This document shows positions 45,241 through 56,818 of a stretch of DNA of 64,000 nucleotides, in pieces. The number at the start of each line of letters is the position of its first letter. Position 1 is the first letter of the stretch. The translations under genes and the position numbers were made by a program. Where the stretch lies: assembly GCF_030272615.1 (NCBI RefSeq), contig NC_081406.1:113491783-113555782 (forward strand). Direction: 5' to 3'. This DNA is from Cryptomeria japonica (Eukaryota; Streptophyta; Pinopsida; Cupressales; Cupressaceae). The notes below the pieces were generated by a model. It saw only the letters and a list, made by a program, of their open reading frames with translations. It did not search any database and was not told the DNA's origin.

Positions 45241-47217
45241 CTAGAAAGATGTATTGTCACTTTCAGAGAAAGTGAGACAAGGTGATGATCTTAGAATGCC
45301 AACCATAGCTTGGAATTGACCTGTATTTAGATTTGCAGGTACTGATGCCTCTTGGAGAGCTTGATCCAAGATTATTTTATGAGAAGGGGATAGGCGCAAT
45401 ATCTCTAAGATAGATATAAGTGTAGGCATCTTATCTAACTATTCCACAAGGTTATACTACTTTTTGATGGAAGGTGTGCCTTGTGGAGCTGCTTTAATGG
45501 TGATCTTGCCATGATGTGTAACAACATTGCAGGTAGAGCTTGGATTTTTGATGGTAATGGTTACAATTTTTTCATTGGCATCATATAGGTAATTCATAGT
45601 GTAATTGTAGGCAGCTCACTTATAATCAGTGGTATTTGTGTTTCGCTCTGAAGTGGAAGGACCCCTTTGATCTTGTGATGGAAGTGGATTCTTAAACATA
45701 AGATAATCATTATTTATAGTTTTTGGGTCATGTCCTTCAATTTCAATCTCGCCTCGGTCAATTAGATCCTGAATAAGATCTTTCAATCTATGACAATTGC
45801 TTGTCTTATGCCCTTTCCCTTGGCAATGTTCAGTATGCCTCCACCATGAAGGTTTGACTTGAGGTTCGTAATTTGATGTCTTTGGTAAAGTCACCAAATT
45901 TTGAGAAACCAACTGACATAGCATCATTTCAATAGGTTCCCCTAAGGGAGTGTATGTTCATTTTGGTTTAAAATTTTGCTGGCGTTGTCTGGGTTCCTCT
46001 AGAGGTACATTGCGTCCCTGATTTGGAGGAGCAACCATGTTATTCTTGGGTCGGGGGTTTTGTCCCGCAAATCGGACTATAGGTTGTGCACTTTTGATAG
46101 TCCTTGCATCTACAACCCCGTCATTGATGATGTTTTTGTTTTTATTCCAGAATTTAAGCTTATCACTATTGAAGTGCGACTGAGGGCCATCCTTTGGCTC
46201 ATTGTATATCTTGATAAGCCCTTTTTTGATGAGAGCCCGCTCACATTTTAAACCCTTGGTAATCATGTCATTGAAGGAGTCTATGTCTTTTACGTCTAGG
46301 TGAAATTCCATTTCATCATTTAAGTTGGAAATAAATATTTCCACTAATTATTGTTTGCGTAATTGAAGAGAACGTCTACTAGACATTTGACGCCGTCGTT
46401 GCAGAAAAACTGAAAATAGCTCTCCTAGTTTTTGCTTAGTATTACATAGATCAGCCATGGTGATATCATGTTCAATTTTGTGTGAGTAATATGCTAGGAA
46501 CTTCTGGACTAGTTCCTCAAAATTCCTAATGCCACCTGGTAGTTGGGAAAACCATGATGTGGTTGTTCCTCCCAAGTTTTGAGGAAAGAGTCACATTAGG
46601 TATGTGTCCTCGTATGCCACTTCTAGGCAAGCTGAATGGAATTCTATAACATGATCACGAGGATCTCATTTTCCTCTATACTTTTTGAACTTGGGTGTTT
46701 CAAACCCTTGTGGAAAAGGTGGCATATGTAGATTCCTATCAAAGGGATAGGGACAAATGTCATTAAGTGAAAACTGGTTAGTTTTCACACCACTGTGAAG
46801 TTGTTGGGCAAGATTCTCAACTTGTTTCCACAACATGTCAATGTCATTTGGAGGAGGCGGAGGTGGGGGATTACCTTGATGAAGGTTGTATCTGATGTGA
46901 ACTCAACCTCTTTCATCCTCATTATGAATTTGGTGTTTTGATGCTTGCCTTAGTTGTGTAATGTCAAAATCAGAGGGTAGTTTGGCTCCCTCTTGAGCAA
47001 GTCTTAAAAAGTGAGCATCAGCATTGCTCCTAAGTATTTCATCAAAAAGTTGATTAAAGAGAGGGTTGTGTTGTGCCCTTTCTATTGCCGTAGGAGTAGG
47101 AGTAGTTGGATTCTCATCATTTGGGTTTCCTCCAAGGGCTTCTTGGGATTCATTGATATTTTCCTCCTCTTCTCCCTCAATTTCCATTTGTCTAGATCTA
47201 GATCTGGTTTGAGCCAT
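45241..47217 (-). pseudogene. Element G gag
   Basis: Starts at ATG 47215-47217 (MAQTRSRSRQMEIEGEEEEN), with an acidic N terminus. The Retrotrans_gag core is at 46348-46575 (WFSQLPGGIRNFEELVQKFL, then LGELFSVFLQRRR) and continues at 45958-46344 with frame breaks. A Tat-like Cys/His region at 45780-45860 (HCQGKGHKTSNCHRLKDLI) is followed by a Pro/Ser-rich tail. Confidence 0.8.
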
Positions 47218-49948
47218 TTTGTTTACAAGTTTTTGTTTGAAGTTTGGTGAAAATGATGATGATTTGGTGATGAAATGAGAGATTAATGTTTGGGGGAGTG
47301 TTTTGCGTATGGATCTCTAGCACAAAAGGTAGATGTGACCAAAGTTCTTTCTTGAATTGCTTGTTGTGTTCAATTGACAATGTTTGATGCGATAAGGTTT
47401 AGAGAGATCTGAGATGTGTTACAGACTCAACTACCTAGTAATGAGAGGATTCACTCATAGACTAGTTTTAACCTTCGTAGAAATGCCTCTTAGGATGAGT
47501 TTATCCTAGATGTAGAGACACTATCAAAAGTGATGTATTGTGTTTGATTCAAGCAATATTGAAAGAGAACTTAGGACAAAAAGCTCTTGATGTTTTGAGA
47601 GTTGGAATGGATTGATGATGTGTGAATGTGAGAATGGATGAAATGTTAACTTCAATAGAAAATTTGTGTTACAAAAGGAACAAAATCTTCCTCTTCTCAT
47701 TCAGGGGTTGGTGGTTCTTCCCTAGCTGAGTTATATGTGATGCAAATATCTAGAAAGAAGGCATGATTGATCTTGCCTCCTTTATTCTTATGATAACTCA
47801 AAGCTCTATATTGAGTAAAAGCTTTGTGGTTTAATGACTCTTGATCAAACTTGTTTGATTTTCCTTGAAGATATAGATGCATGTGACGTAAGAAGGTTCT
47901 ATGAGAGACAAAGATTTGTCTATTAAGATAGAAGAATTTCCTCCTTTTGATAAAAGCCTTTGAGCTCAATGGTCTTTTCTTCAAGTTGATATGTTGATGA
48001 AGATTCTTCTTTCTCAAGATGTGAAGAATGGTCATATAGTTTGATACTTTTGTTGTCACACTTTGTTTTTGATCTTTGGTTTTTGAAAAATGTTTGTGTT
48101 GGATGAATACTTGTTTTGGAATTGGATTTTTGATGTTTCTTTGACAAGAAAACAAAGAAAGCACACAAACACAATAATGTTGCCTAAAAAGGCACAAATA
48201 AGTGTGGGTCTAGATCAACCCAATCCTTGGACTTTTATGACCCTTTCCTTCCAAATGTTTTTGAGTATGTTTTTCCAAAAAGCCTGAAGTCAGCTCAGTT
48301 TATCACTGCTCTTGACACAAAATGAAGACACTTTAAACACACTTTATCCCTAAGGTCAAATGGCCATTTATGATAATTTCAACCCACATCTTGATATTTC
48401 TTCAACTTTGGTACTACATACCTTATGAATCCCACCGTGGCAGGTAAGGATGTGATATACTAAGTCTTGCACAAGCATAACAAATAGATGATCCCTATAA
48501 TGGGGGAGTCACCACTTTTATCAGGCTACAAGTAACCTTTCAAAAAGCTATGTTTCTACTCAAGGAAATATGTATGGTGAGTATCTTGGGAGCAAAACCT
48601 TCTATGCTCTTGCACTGAACTTATCACAAATATCCTCAATCAATAGAACGGGTGGGCTACTACTTAAAGGTGTCTAGTAATTTTTGATGTCTTTGGACAT
48701 AAGTTCATTCTACAGTGACTCACTTATGAGCTTTGTAACTTGTGGTGGGGCCCATTTGTCCTTTCGGCAAGTTACACTGTAGGAACAATTATACCCAAGG
48801 CTGCAGCTTTCGCTCACACTTGATTTCTATAGCAGCTCAAAGGATTTACCGCATGAGGTCATTCCCAAGAGTGATGTGTCTCTTGGCAGGCCTCTCTTAA
48901 AAAGATAAACTTTGAGTGTTACTAACACTTTTCTCTTGCACCTAGGACCACGAAAGCCAAGGGATAGGATAATGTGTGTTAGAAGTAGGACAATTCAACA
49001 AACTTTTTGCACAACTATGCCAAACACAAAAGACACTTGTTTTTTTTAACTTATCATTGCAATGGTGATCTAACTATTTGGAGATGTTGCTCCAACAACC
49101 ATGGTGTTCTTTTTATCCTTCAAAGGCAATATGTTGAGTAAACTAGGCAAAATGAAATACTAGTTAAATTAATGAAAAGCACATTTGCTTGAAGTAAATC
49201 GCCTTGAAAAACAAAACAGGTTGATTGTTCTTTTTATTTGCCCAAAAACAAAGTGTGGATTGTGATTTTTAACTTGAGTTGATGCAAGGAAATCAAAATT
49301 TGTTTTGTTGATGCACCAAAATGAAGTGTTCAAGTTGCCTATCTTGCATGAAAAACAAAGTTTGTTGTGAGTTTTAAAGCACCAAATGGAAATTTTGATT
49401 TTAAGCACCAAATGAAGTGTTTTGAAGTTAACTTTAACTTGCCATAAAATCAAGAAAAGTGAATTTCTAAAATTTTAAGCAATAAAATGGGTTAGTTCAA
49501 ACCTGCACAAGAAAACAAAAAGTCAATAAAATCCGAATACATGGTGGGCCTCTACAAGCCTAAGAAAAATTAATTTTTTGGTTACAATGCATTTTTTACA
49601 ATGCTCTATTACAATAGCGCTACTCTGTGTGAGAACAAAAGCGCTATTTAACACAAAAGTGCGACAGTAATGACAAAAGGGCTAAAATAATTTATTATAC
49701 AGAAAGACAAACATGTTAATACAGGAACAAAAGTGCTACCTAAGGGTCAATAGAGCTATACTATAGCCAAAAGCACTAGTTTTGGGACAATAGCGCTATT
49801 GTGGAGACAATAGCGCTAAAAGACAAAATTTGCAATAGCGCTAAAACATGAACAAAAGCGCCGAAGCGCGACCTGTGTGTCAAGTAAAACAGTAAAAAAA
49901 GTTAGTGTTTCAAAAAGTTTTCTCTTCGATTCATGTCAGTTCACCAAA
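47218..49948 (-). other. Element G leader between 5' LTR and gag
   Basis: 2.7 kb. It holds the AGCGCT array near its start and a basic 166-codon minus frame (47697-48197) with no recognised domain, at the position where Ogre-like Tat elements may carry an extra frame. In element sense the first bases inside the LTR read TTTGGTGAACTGACATG; TGGTGAACTG is a possible primer site, but I cannot assign the tRNA. Confidence 0.5.
49612..49870 (-). repeat. AGCGCT palindrome array, gag-pol leader side
   Basis: Five exact AGCGCT hexamers (49616, 49640, 49792, 49812, 49837) with degenerate copies (agtgcg, agggct, agtgct, agagct, agcact, agcgcc). On the minus strand the extended unit is TAGCGCT(A/T)TTG, identical to the unit on the plus strand at 26006-26236. 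It lies about 80-340 bases inside the 5' LTR. Confidence 0.8.
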
Positions 49949-51423
49949 TGATGCTCTGCAAAATGGTTTGTATGTTAGACAAAAACCTGTGGTTGTATAA
50001 CACATAAGTAACACAAGAAACCAATAGAAATGTTAGTGTTAATCAACCAAAGACTAATCTAAGTAGGCATACCAAGAGAGACACTAAAAACTAGAGTAAA
50101 GAATTTAACTATGAAAATTAATGCAAGAAGACATCTCCAAATGTCTTCTACCATGCTAGAAGCTCCTCCTCCCTTGTTCCTTTCCTCTCCAAGTTCCAAA
50201 TTAGTGTAGCTCCCAACAACTTTTTGCACTATGGATGCCTTATGGAGATTCAAGATGAAAGATGATTAATCTAAGATGTTATGCAAATGTGAAAAAGAGC
50301 TAAAATTTAAGAGATTCCCTAATTAGCTAGTGTTGATTTTAAAACAAAAGAGTGAATATGATTGATTATCTAATGCTCTCTAAAAAAGACTATAATGTAA
50401 ATGCTTGAGAATGCTTGAGGCTTGAGGATTTGAAAATGAGGAATGTGAGCTCTATTTATAGGTAAAATGGAGCAATGGAGGGTTGAGATTAAATAATCTC
50501 GACAAGGGTCAGGATTGAATGGTATTCAATCCATGTGAGGACTTTCAACCCAATCCTAGGATGACAAGTGTCAACATGAGATGGGTTGAGGGGAGAGGGA
50601 AGAAGCATTAAATACTTGACCTGACCTGAGGGTTAACTTGGGAGTTATGGGTAAGGTTGGGTTGAGTGAATAAATTCATTATCCAAAGGATAATGCTTTT
50701 ATCCAATGGATAAACTCTTGTGCAAGAGTTAGTAAGGATAACCATGGTCAAAGCAATAATTTCTTGAGGAGACACATGGGCTACATGAGGGTTGAGTTAG
50801 GGGTTAAAATCCCTAACCGTGGGTGCAAGTGGATTTAACCATAAATGGTCAGGTAAGAGCCATTAGTGGTTTGGAAGACTTTAGAGGTTAGATTATTGAA
50901 CACACAAAGCATTTAATGCTTTTCAAAGACTTCTGAAGTCTTTGAAAAGTGACTCCAAGTTTCTTAGGAATGTGACAATATTTAGGGGATGGATTAGGCT
51001 AATTAGGAAGGGTTTAGAAGAATCTAGAAGGGGGTTAGGATTGCAAGTGGGTTTGGTGGTTGGGGGAAAATAGGATTTTTATTAAAATAAAATTCATTTA
51101 TTTCAATAAATAGGTGCAAGTTGCATTTTTAGGAGAATGCAAGTGGGGGGGATTTTAATGATTTAAATAAATGTTTTATTTAATTTATTTAAAAGAGGAA
51201 AGGGGATTAAATTGAATAAATGGGATTTATTCATTTAATTGATTGTGAATTTTGGTTAAATGAATGAATTAAAATAAATTGAATAATTTATTTAATTAAT
51301 AAGAGAATGTTTTGAAGAAGAATTAATTAAATAAATATTTAATTAACTGATGGCTAGTGCATTTTTAATCAAATAAATAGCAAATATTCATTTAATTAAA
51401 CTGGACAGATTTATGTGACTACA
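49949..51423 (-). repeat. Element G 5' LTR
   Basis: 1,475 bp matching 23930-25398. TATA box on the minus strand at 50453-50460 (CCTATAAATAGAGCTC). Confidence 0.92.
50453..50460 (-). promoter_or_regulatory. TATA box in G 5' LTR
   Basis: TATAAATA on the minus strand, conserved between both G LTRs. It is the likely promoter of gag-pol. Confidence 0.65.
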
Positions 51424-51428
51424 CATAG

Positions 51429-52188
51429 AATCCATGACTTGAATCCCAAGGGCCATCGAACAAACACAATGAGATTTCAAGTTGGAACTATGTCTAGGGT
51501 CTTAAACGCTTGCTCAAATCAAGAGCAGTGCAGTGGAAGAGAATTTGTAATCAAACACTAAACTTGCACTAAGAAAGAATAAAATTACTTCTTGGGAAAC
51601 ACAACAACATATACTAAACCACCATGAAAGGACAATACCAAGATCAGATCATCTGGTATAGAAATTGCCTTCAAATATTATTCAAAGTTTGATCATGGAA
51701 CTTCCAACCCATTTAAAATCATTTTAAAATAATTTTATATGCCTCCTTTCTCATAACCAACCCCCCATCGGTTTCCTAACACCCGATTTGATCAATTTTG
51801 AAAAGTTGCTCAAAAAGTTGAAAAAAGTTGTTAAGCAACAATGACAACTTTTGCTCCATTTTAAATTTTTGCAACTTATGAATTTCTATTCACTCTAAAC
51901 CCCCTAGGATGGTTCCCTAACATCAAAATAACATGAAAAAATTCCTCATGAGGTCTTACAAAGAGCTTTACACTATTTTGCAAAATAATGCCATTTTTGG
52001 CTTAAAAGACCACACTGACCACAATTGAGAAAACAAACAAAATTTGTTGAGAAACACACTTCAAATAACTCCAAGACACACTTGTGGACCTATGAACAAT
52101 CCAGTATTCATTTATTGATCCCAAACATGATCACTCAATCCAAAATATGCATCAATAAAACTAGGTAAAACTAGGTACTCCTGCACCA
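51429..52188 (-). repeat. Element F 3' LTR, proximal piece
   Basis: 760 bp matching the right part of 56819-58411 (from about 57620 on), ending at TGGTGCAGGAG on the minus strand. The TATA-like ttttata at 51733-51739 corresponds to 57960-57966. The rest of this LTR is at 23135-23929. Confidence 0.9.
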
Positions 52189-52198
52189 TACTCCCCCA
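52189..52198 (-). other. Polypurine tract of element F
   Basis: TGGGGGAGTA in element sense, directly before the LTR start TGGTGCAGG. Confidence 0.8.
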
Positions 52199-52210
52199 AT
52201 GAGAAAGAAG

Positions 52211-53499
52211 TCAATTTACTCCTTTAGGAAACAAAGAGAGGGAAATTCCAAGCTTAGGAAAGTCTACTTCAGGTACCAAAGTGGCCTCAAATTTTGGAAG
52301 ATGCTACCACTTGATCAAATGCTCCATATAGGCGGTATGCCTAGTCTTCTTAAGCATTCTTGAATCCAATACCTTCTCATCTTGTAGCATAGATGTCACT
52401 GGTAAAGGCAGGTTTGAAAGTGATTGAGAGACCTCTGAGACTCTACTGCATTCCTTTGGAAGTGTACCTTTATACTGCACCAAGTCTAGAACATTAAAAA
52501 TAGGAGATAAAGCCATGTCCCTAGGTAGATCAAGTTTGTAGGTATTTTGCCCATACTTAGCTAAGACCTTACATGGTCCAATCCTCCTCATTTGAAGATT
52601 TCTAGGGACACCTTCAGAACCCTTTCTTTTCTCAAATGAACCATGACCAAGTCACCAACAGAAAATTGAACATCCCTCCTCTTCTCATCCACTTTGTCCT
52701 TGATTATTTGAGAGGTGTCAATAAAGCCTGCCTAACCTACTCATGAATCTCTTTCATGGACTAATCCATCTCAAAAACATGTCCACTCTTTTTTTCCATC
52801 TTCCCAATATCTCTAAGCTCCAACACACCTCTTGGATCAAGGCCATTAACTACTTCAAAAGGACTCTTACCGGTTGATCTATTCACACTGTCATTGTAGG
52901 AAAATTCAGCTTGATGGATGATCTGATCCCAAGCTTGTCCATACTCCCTTGTTAAACACCTAAGAAGGTTTCCAAGTTTCCTATTTACCACCTCTATTTG
53001 GCCATCGGTTTGGGGATGGTAGGCTGAGCTGAAAGATAAGTTAGTACCCAATCTCTGCCATAAAGTTTTCCAAAAATGACTAATGAATTTTGCATCTCTA
53101 TCTGATACCATACTGATGGTTAAGCCATGAATCCTAATGAATTCCTTGAAAAACAAATGAGAAAAATGACTAGCATCATGAGTCACTTTACATGGAATGA
53201 AATGGGCCATTTTGCTAAATATATCAACCACAACATAGATACTATCAAATCCTCATTTTGGTCTTGGGTAAACCAACAACAAAGTCCATACTTACACATT
53301 CCCATGGTTGGTTTGGGATAGGTAAAGGCTGATAGAGTCCAGCATTAGAAGAGGTCCCCTTTTCCTTTTGACAAACCACACATTGCTCCACATATTTTTT
53401 GATATCCCTTTGCATCGTTGGCCAATAGTAGAATCTTTGGACAAGTTCTAAAGTCTTATTCAATCCAAAATGTCCACTTAAACAACCATTGTGAAACAA
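52211..53499 (-). pseudogene. Element F integrase and chromodomain-like tail
   Basis: H2C2 module (HNGCLSGHFGLNKTLELVQR and CVVCQKEKG), catalytic Asp in SMDFVVGLPK, Asp in VSDRDAKFI, Glu in GQIEVVNRKLG: complete set. Frameshifts occur near 53240 and 52740. The C terminus has LQMRRIGPCKVLAKYG and a chromodomain-like stretch (VLDSRMLKKTRHTAYMEHLI then KW, followed by EATLVPE), ending with TGA 52211-52213. Confidence 0.85.
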
Positions 53500-53556
53500 A
53501 ATACCATCTTGTAAGGTAATATCTACATATTCACCATGAAAATTATTTTTAAACTC

Positions 53557-54720
53557 TTAACAAACCTTGTAGATGACAACAAAGTCTTCATCATCATGGT
53601 ATAACCCTTTGAAACTATCCACTCCAATACTCTTGAGATGCATTTCTTGAACTGTTAACAACCTTCTACTTAATGCATCAACAACTTTATTGCATTGACC
53701 TTTCTTATGTTTAATGGTAAAAGTATAGAACTGCAAATACTCTACCCATTTGATATGCCTATGATTCAACTTTTCTTGTAAGTTGAGAAAACTAAGAGCT
53801 TGGTTATCAATATAAAAGACAAAATCTTTAGGTAATAGATAATGCCTCCACTTCCTAAGTGATTGTACAAGTGCATATAACTCCAAATCATAGGAAGAAA
53901 TACCTTTCCTTGTATTCATTGATCTTTTCACTAAAAAATGCTACCGGTCTATTGTCTTGACTTAGGACCGCTCCAACTACTATATTACTTGCATCACATT
54001 CTATGGTGAAGATCTTGTCAAAGCTTGGAAGAATAAGGATAGGTTGAGTAGCCACCTTTGTCTTCAAAAGATCAAATCCTTTTGGTGCCTCTTTTGTCTA
54101 TTCAAACTTAGTCTTTACACCTCCTTTGATTGTATCAAACATAGGTCCACATATCTCACTAAACCCTTTGATGAACTTCCTATAAAAGTATGCCAAACCA
54201 TGAAAACTCCTCACTTCACTTGTTGTTTTAGGTGTAGGCCAACTGATTATGGCTTCCACCTTTGAGGTATCCATCTTCAAATCACCACTTGAGATTACAA
54301 ACCCAAGATATACTAGCTCCTGTTTCATGAACTCACATTTCTCCAAATTGATAGTTACTTTCTCATCATATAATTTCTTCAATATAATCTCTATATGCTT
54401 AAGATGTTCATCTTTAAAACTACTTAAAATCAAGATGTCATCTAAATAAACAACAACAAATTTACCAATGTAATCCTTGAGTACTTCATTCATGGGTCTC
54501 ATGAATGTGCTAGGGGAATTTGCGAGTCCAAATGGCATAACAAACCATTCATAAAGTCCTTCTATGGTCTTGAATGTTGTCTTCCATTCATCTCCCTCCT
54601 TGATTCTGATTTGGTGGTAGCCACTCTTGAGGTCTATATTGGTAAGATACTTAGCACCCCCTAAACAATCCATCAAATCTTCAATTCTTGGAATGGGAAG
54701 CCTATACCTGATTGTAATCT
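53557..54720 (-). pseudogene. Element F reverse transcriptase and RNase H
   Basis: [35 protein letters not shown] and [20 protein letters not shown] (YLDD intact), then [16 protein letters not shown]. RNase H continues at 53557-53931 ([36 protein letters not shown]). Frameshifts near 54700 and 54090 and several stops. Confidence 0.88.
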
Positions 54721-55200
54721 AGTTTTTGGCTCTTGAATTAGTGCAAAGTCTCCAAGTACCTCCCTTATTTAGTGCCAAAATGGTGGGAACTACACATGGG
54801 TTGATTCTCTTCCTTATCAGACCATTGTCCAAGAGTTTCTGGATTTCTTTAGTTGCCTCTTTATTCTACTCCGGTGTCATTTTGTAAGTTGCCTTATTGG
54901 ACAATGAGGCTCTGGATATGAAGTCAATTTGGTGACTTATGGCACATTGAGGAGGTAAGGTTGCAAGTGTTCCATCACTTATGATGTCCTTGAACTGATT
55001 TAGTATATGTTGCACTTCATTAGGAATACATGTTTGTCCTTGTTTTCCTCTTTTGGTTTCACAACAAGGGCAAACCCCACTCCTTCTCCTTCCTTGAGAG
55101 TGTTTATGAACTCCTTCTCCCCAACTAATAGCACATTGGAACCCTTAGATCTACTCTCTTCTTGATCTCCTATGGACTAAATTTTATAGGTAACTTCATC
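54721..55200 (-). pseudogene. Element F protease-RT linker and RT start
   Basis: The minus-strand counterpart of 37474-38000 in element H, with phrases such as EGEGVGFALVVKPK and a GGTWRLCT-like segment readable in changing frames. It is heavily interrupted. Confidence 0.6.
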
Positions 55201-55761
55201 TTATTGAAAAGTATAGGAATTCTTTTCCCCATAGTGTATTTCTTTCTTATCAAATTGCCAAGGCCTACCTAGGAGTAGGTGGCATGCATCCATTAGCAAG
55301 ATGTCACACAATATTTTGTCCTTGTAACCTCCTATACTGAACTCCACCAAAGTTTGTTCATTCACTAGAACCTGTTGCCCCCTGTTGAGCCAAGTAACCC
55401 TATAAGGATCACTATGTGGAATTCTTTGCATGTTGAGTTTGTTTATTGCTTCTTCTAACAATATGTTATCAATGGAACTTGAATCCACCACCACTCTACA
55501 TACTTTACCCATGATCTTGCACTTTATCCTAAACAAGGATCTTCTTTGACTAGGTTCTTCCTTAACCGGTTCTTTGATCAAAACTCTTCTCATCATGTTT
55601 TCCTCTCCAATCTCATAATCTAAACTCACTTCTAGTGTCTTCAAATTTGTTGCATCTTCCTGAATATAATTTACTCTCCTTTCACCTCCTTGGGATGAAG
55701 AAGTCTTCTCAGGACATCTATAGGTCGGGTGTCCAAGTTGATGGCAATTGTAGCACTTCAT
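55201..55761 (-). pseudogene. Element F zinc knuckle and protease
   Basis: CYNCHQLGHPTYRC is an intact CCHC knuckle. RSLFRIKCKIMGKVCRVVVD leads to DSSS at the protease active site (element H: DSRS), then LLLGRPWQFDKKEI. Open for 186 codons in the gag frame. Confidence 0.8.
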
Positions 55762-56736
55762 TGTGGTGAAATAGGACCCTCTTCCTGATCCACTAGACCT
55801 TTATCTACTATAGTTGATAGATCCCCTTCCTCTATAGCTACTCTTGCTATTGGAATCCCCACTTTTATCTACCAACTTGGATTCCCCTTGGGATCTTTCG
55901 TCTACACTCCTTCCACCATAGCTACCTCTATGACCTTTGCCATCTCTTCCCCTACCTCTACCTCTATTGCTTTGCTCTTGTTTCTTTTTACTCTTCTCTT
56001 CCACCTTGAGTTCCAATTGATAGAAGTTATAGACAGTACTAGGATACAACAAACTTAGCTCTTCTTAAATATTCCACAGCAAACCATTCAAGTACCTGGC
56101 TACCTTGATGCTTTCATCTTCCATCACCTCAAATCTCAAACACAACTTCTGAAATACTTCAGTGTGGGTGCTCACATCTAGTTCTCTTTGTCTCAAATTT
56201 TGTCTCCTCTTGTGTAATTGAATTTCATAGTCTTCAGGGATATAAGCTTCTCTCATCTTGGCTAGCATTCCTTTCCAAGTGGCAATTGGGTTCTTACCCT
56301 CCTTTTGCCTCTCCTCTTGGATGAACTTCCACCAAGTCAAGACCGCTCCTCTCAATCTATATTTGGATACCTTCACCTTTTGTACTTCATTGATTCCATC
56401 ACATTCAAAGTGATTCTCCAACCCTTCAATCCACTCCATGACCACTTCTGGTTCCATTTTTCCACAGAAAAGTGGCACTCCTTCTAGGGACTTCCCTCCT
56501 AAGGCTTTGATGGCTCTAAGGAAAGGTTCTTTAGGTAGAATAGGATCTGGTTTAGGTGTTCCATCCTCTTCTACCACTTCTTTACCCTTTTCTTCATTGA
56601 CTTTGATAGTTACCTTCTCAGTCTTGTCTTCTACTTCACCTAGTTTGTTCTCCAATTGTTGCAATCTTACCCTAAGGATTCTATTCTCTTCCTCTTTGTC
56701 TTCTACCTCTTAGGCTAATTCTTCATTGTTCACCAT
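55762..56736 (-). pseudogene. Element F gag
   Basis: Starts at ATG 56734-56736 (MVNNEELA), with coiled-coil N terminus, then LEGVPLFCGKMEPEVVMEWI, RLRGAVLTWWKFIQEERQKE and an Arg/Gly-rich region at 55850-55980. Stops at about 56710, 56065 and 55801. All in one frame with the protease. Confidence 0.85.
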
Positions 56737-56803
56737 CTTGAGGCTATTTTCACCTATTGACTCAATCTTTGACATCAACTAGTTTCTTCCCAAATCTTAA
56801 CTT

Positions 56804-56815
56804 GCTTTGATACCA
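56804..56815 (-). other. Primer binding site of element F
   Basis: TGGTATCAAAGC on the minus strand, one base from the initiator-Met site, 3 bases from the LTR edge. Confidence 0.8.
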
Positions 56816-56818
56816 CTT

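Larger units (their letters stand above)
23930..51423 (-). mobile_element. Element G: Tat-clade Ty3/gypsy retrotransposon carrying an antisense PMD gene
   Basis: 27.5 kb between matching LTRs (23930-25398 and 49949-51423) with a perfect catag duplication; about 18.6 kb after removing the inserted element H. In minus-strand order it has a 2.7 kb leader, gag (47217-45616), protease, a long Thr/Pro-rich linker, RT (split by H), RNase H, a second RNase H-like domain, integrase (ending 31011), then about 5.6 kb with a plus-strand PMD gene before the 3' LTR. Double RNase H, a gag knuckle of the EHCQGKGHKTSNC kind and large size fit the Tat clade. Confidence 0.85.

Noticed and set aside
47697-48197. 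Leader frame of element G as a gene
   Set aside because: Basic, no domain, no support beyond being open; kept only as a remark in the leader entry.
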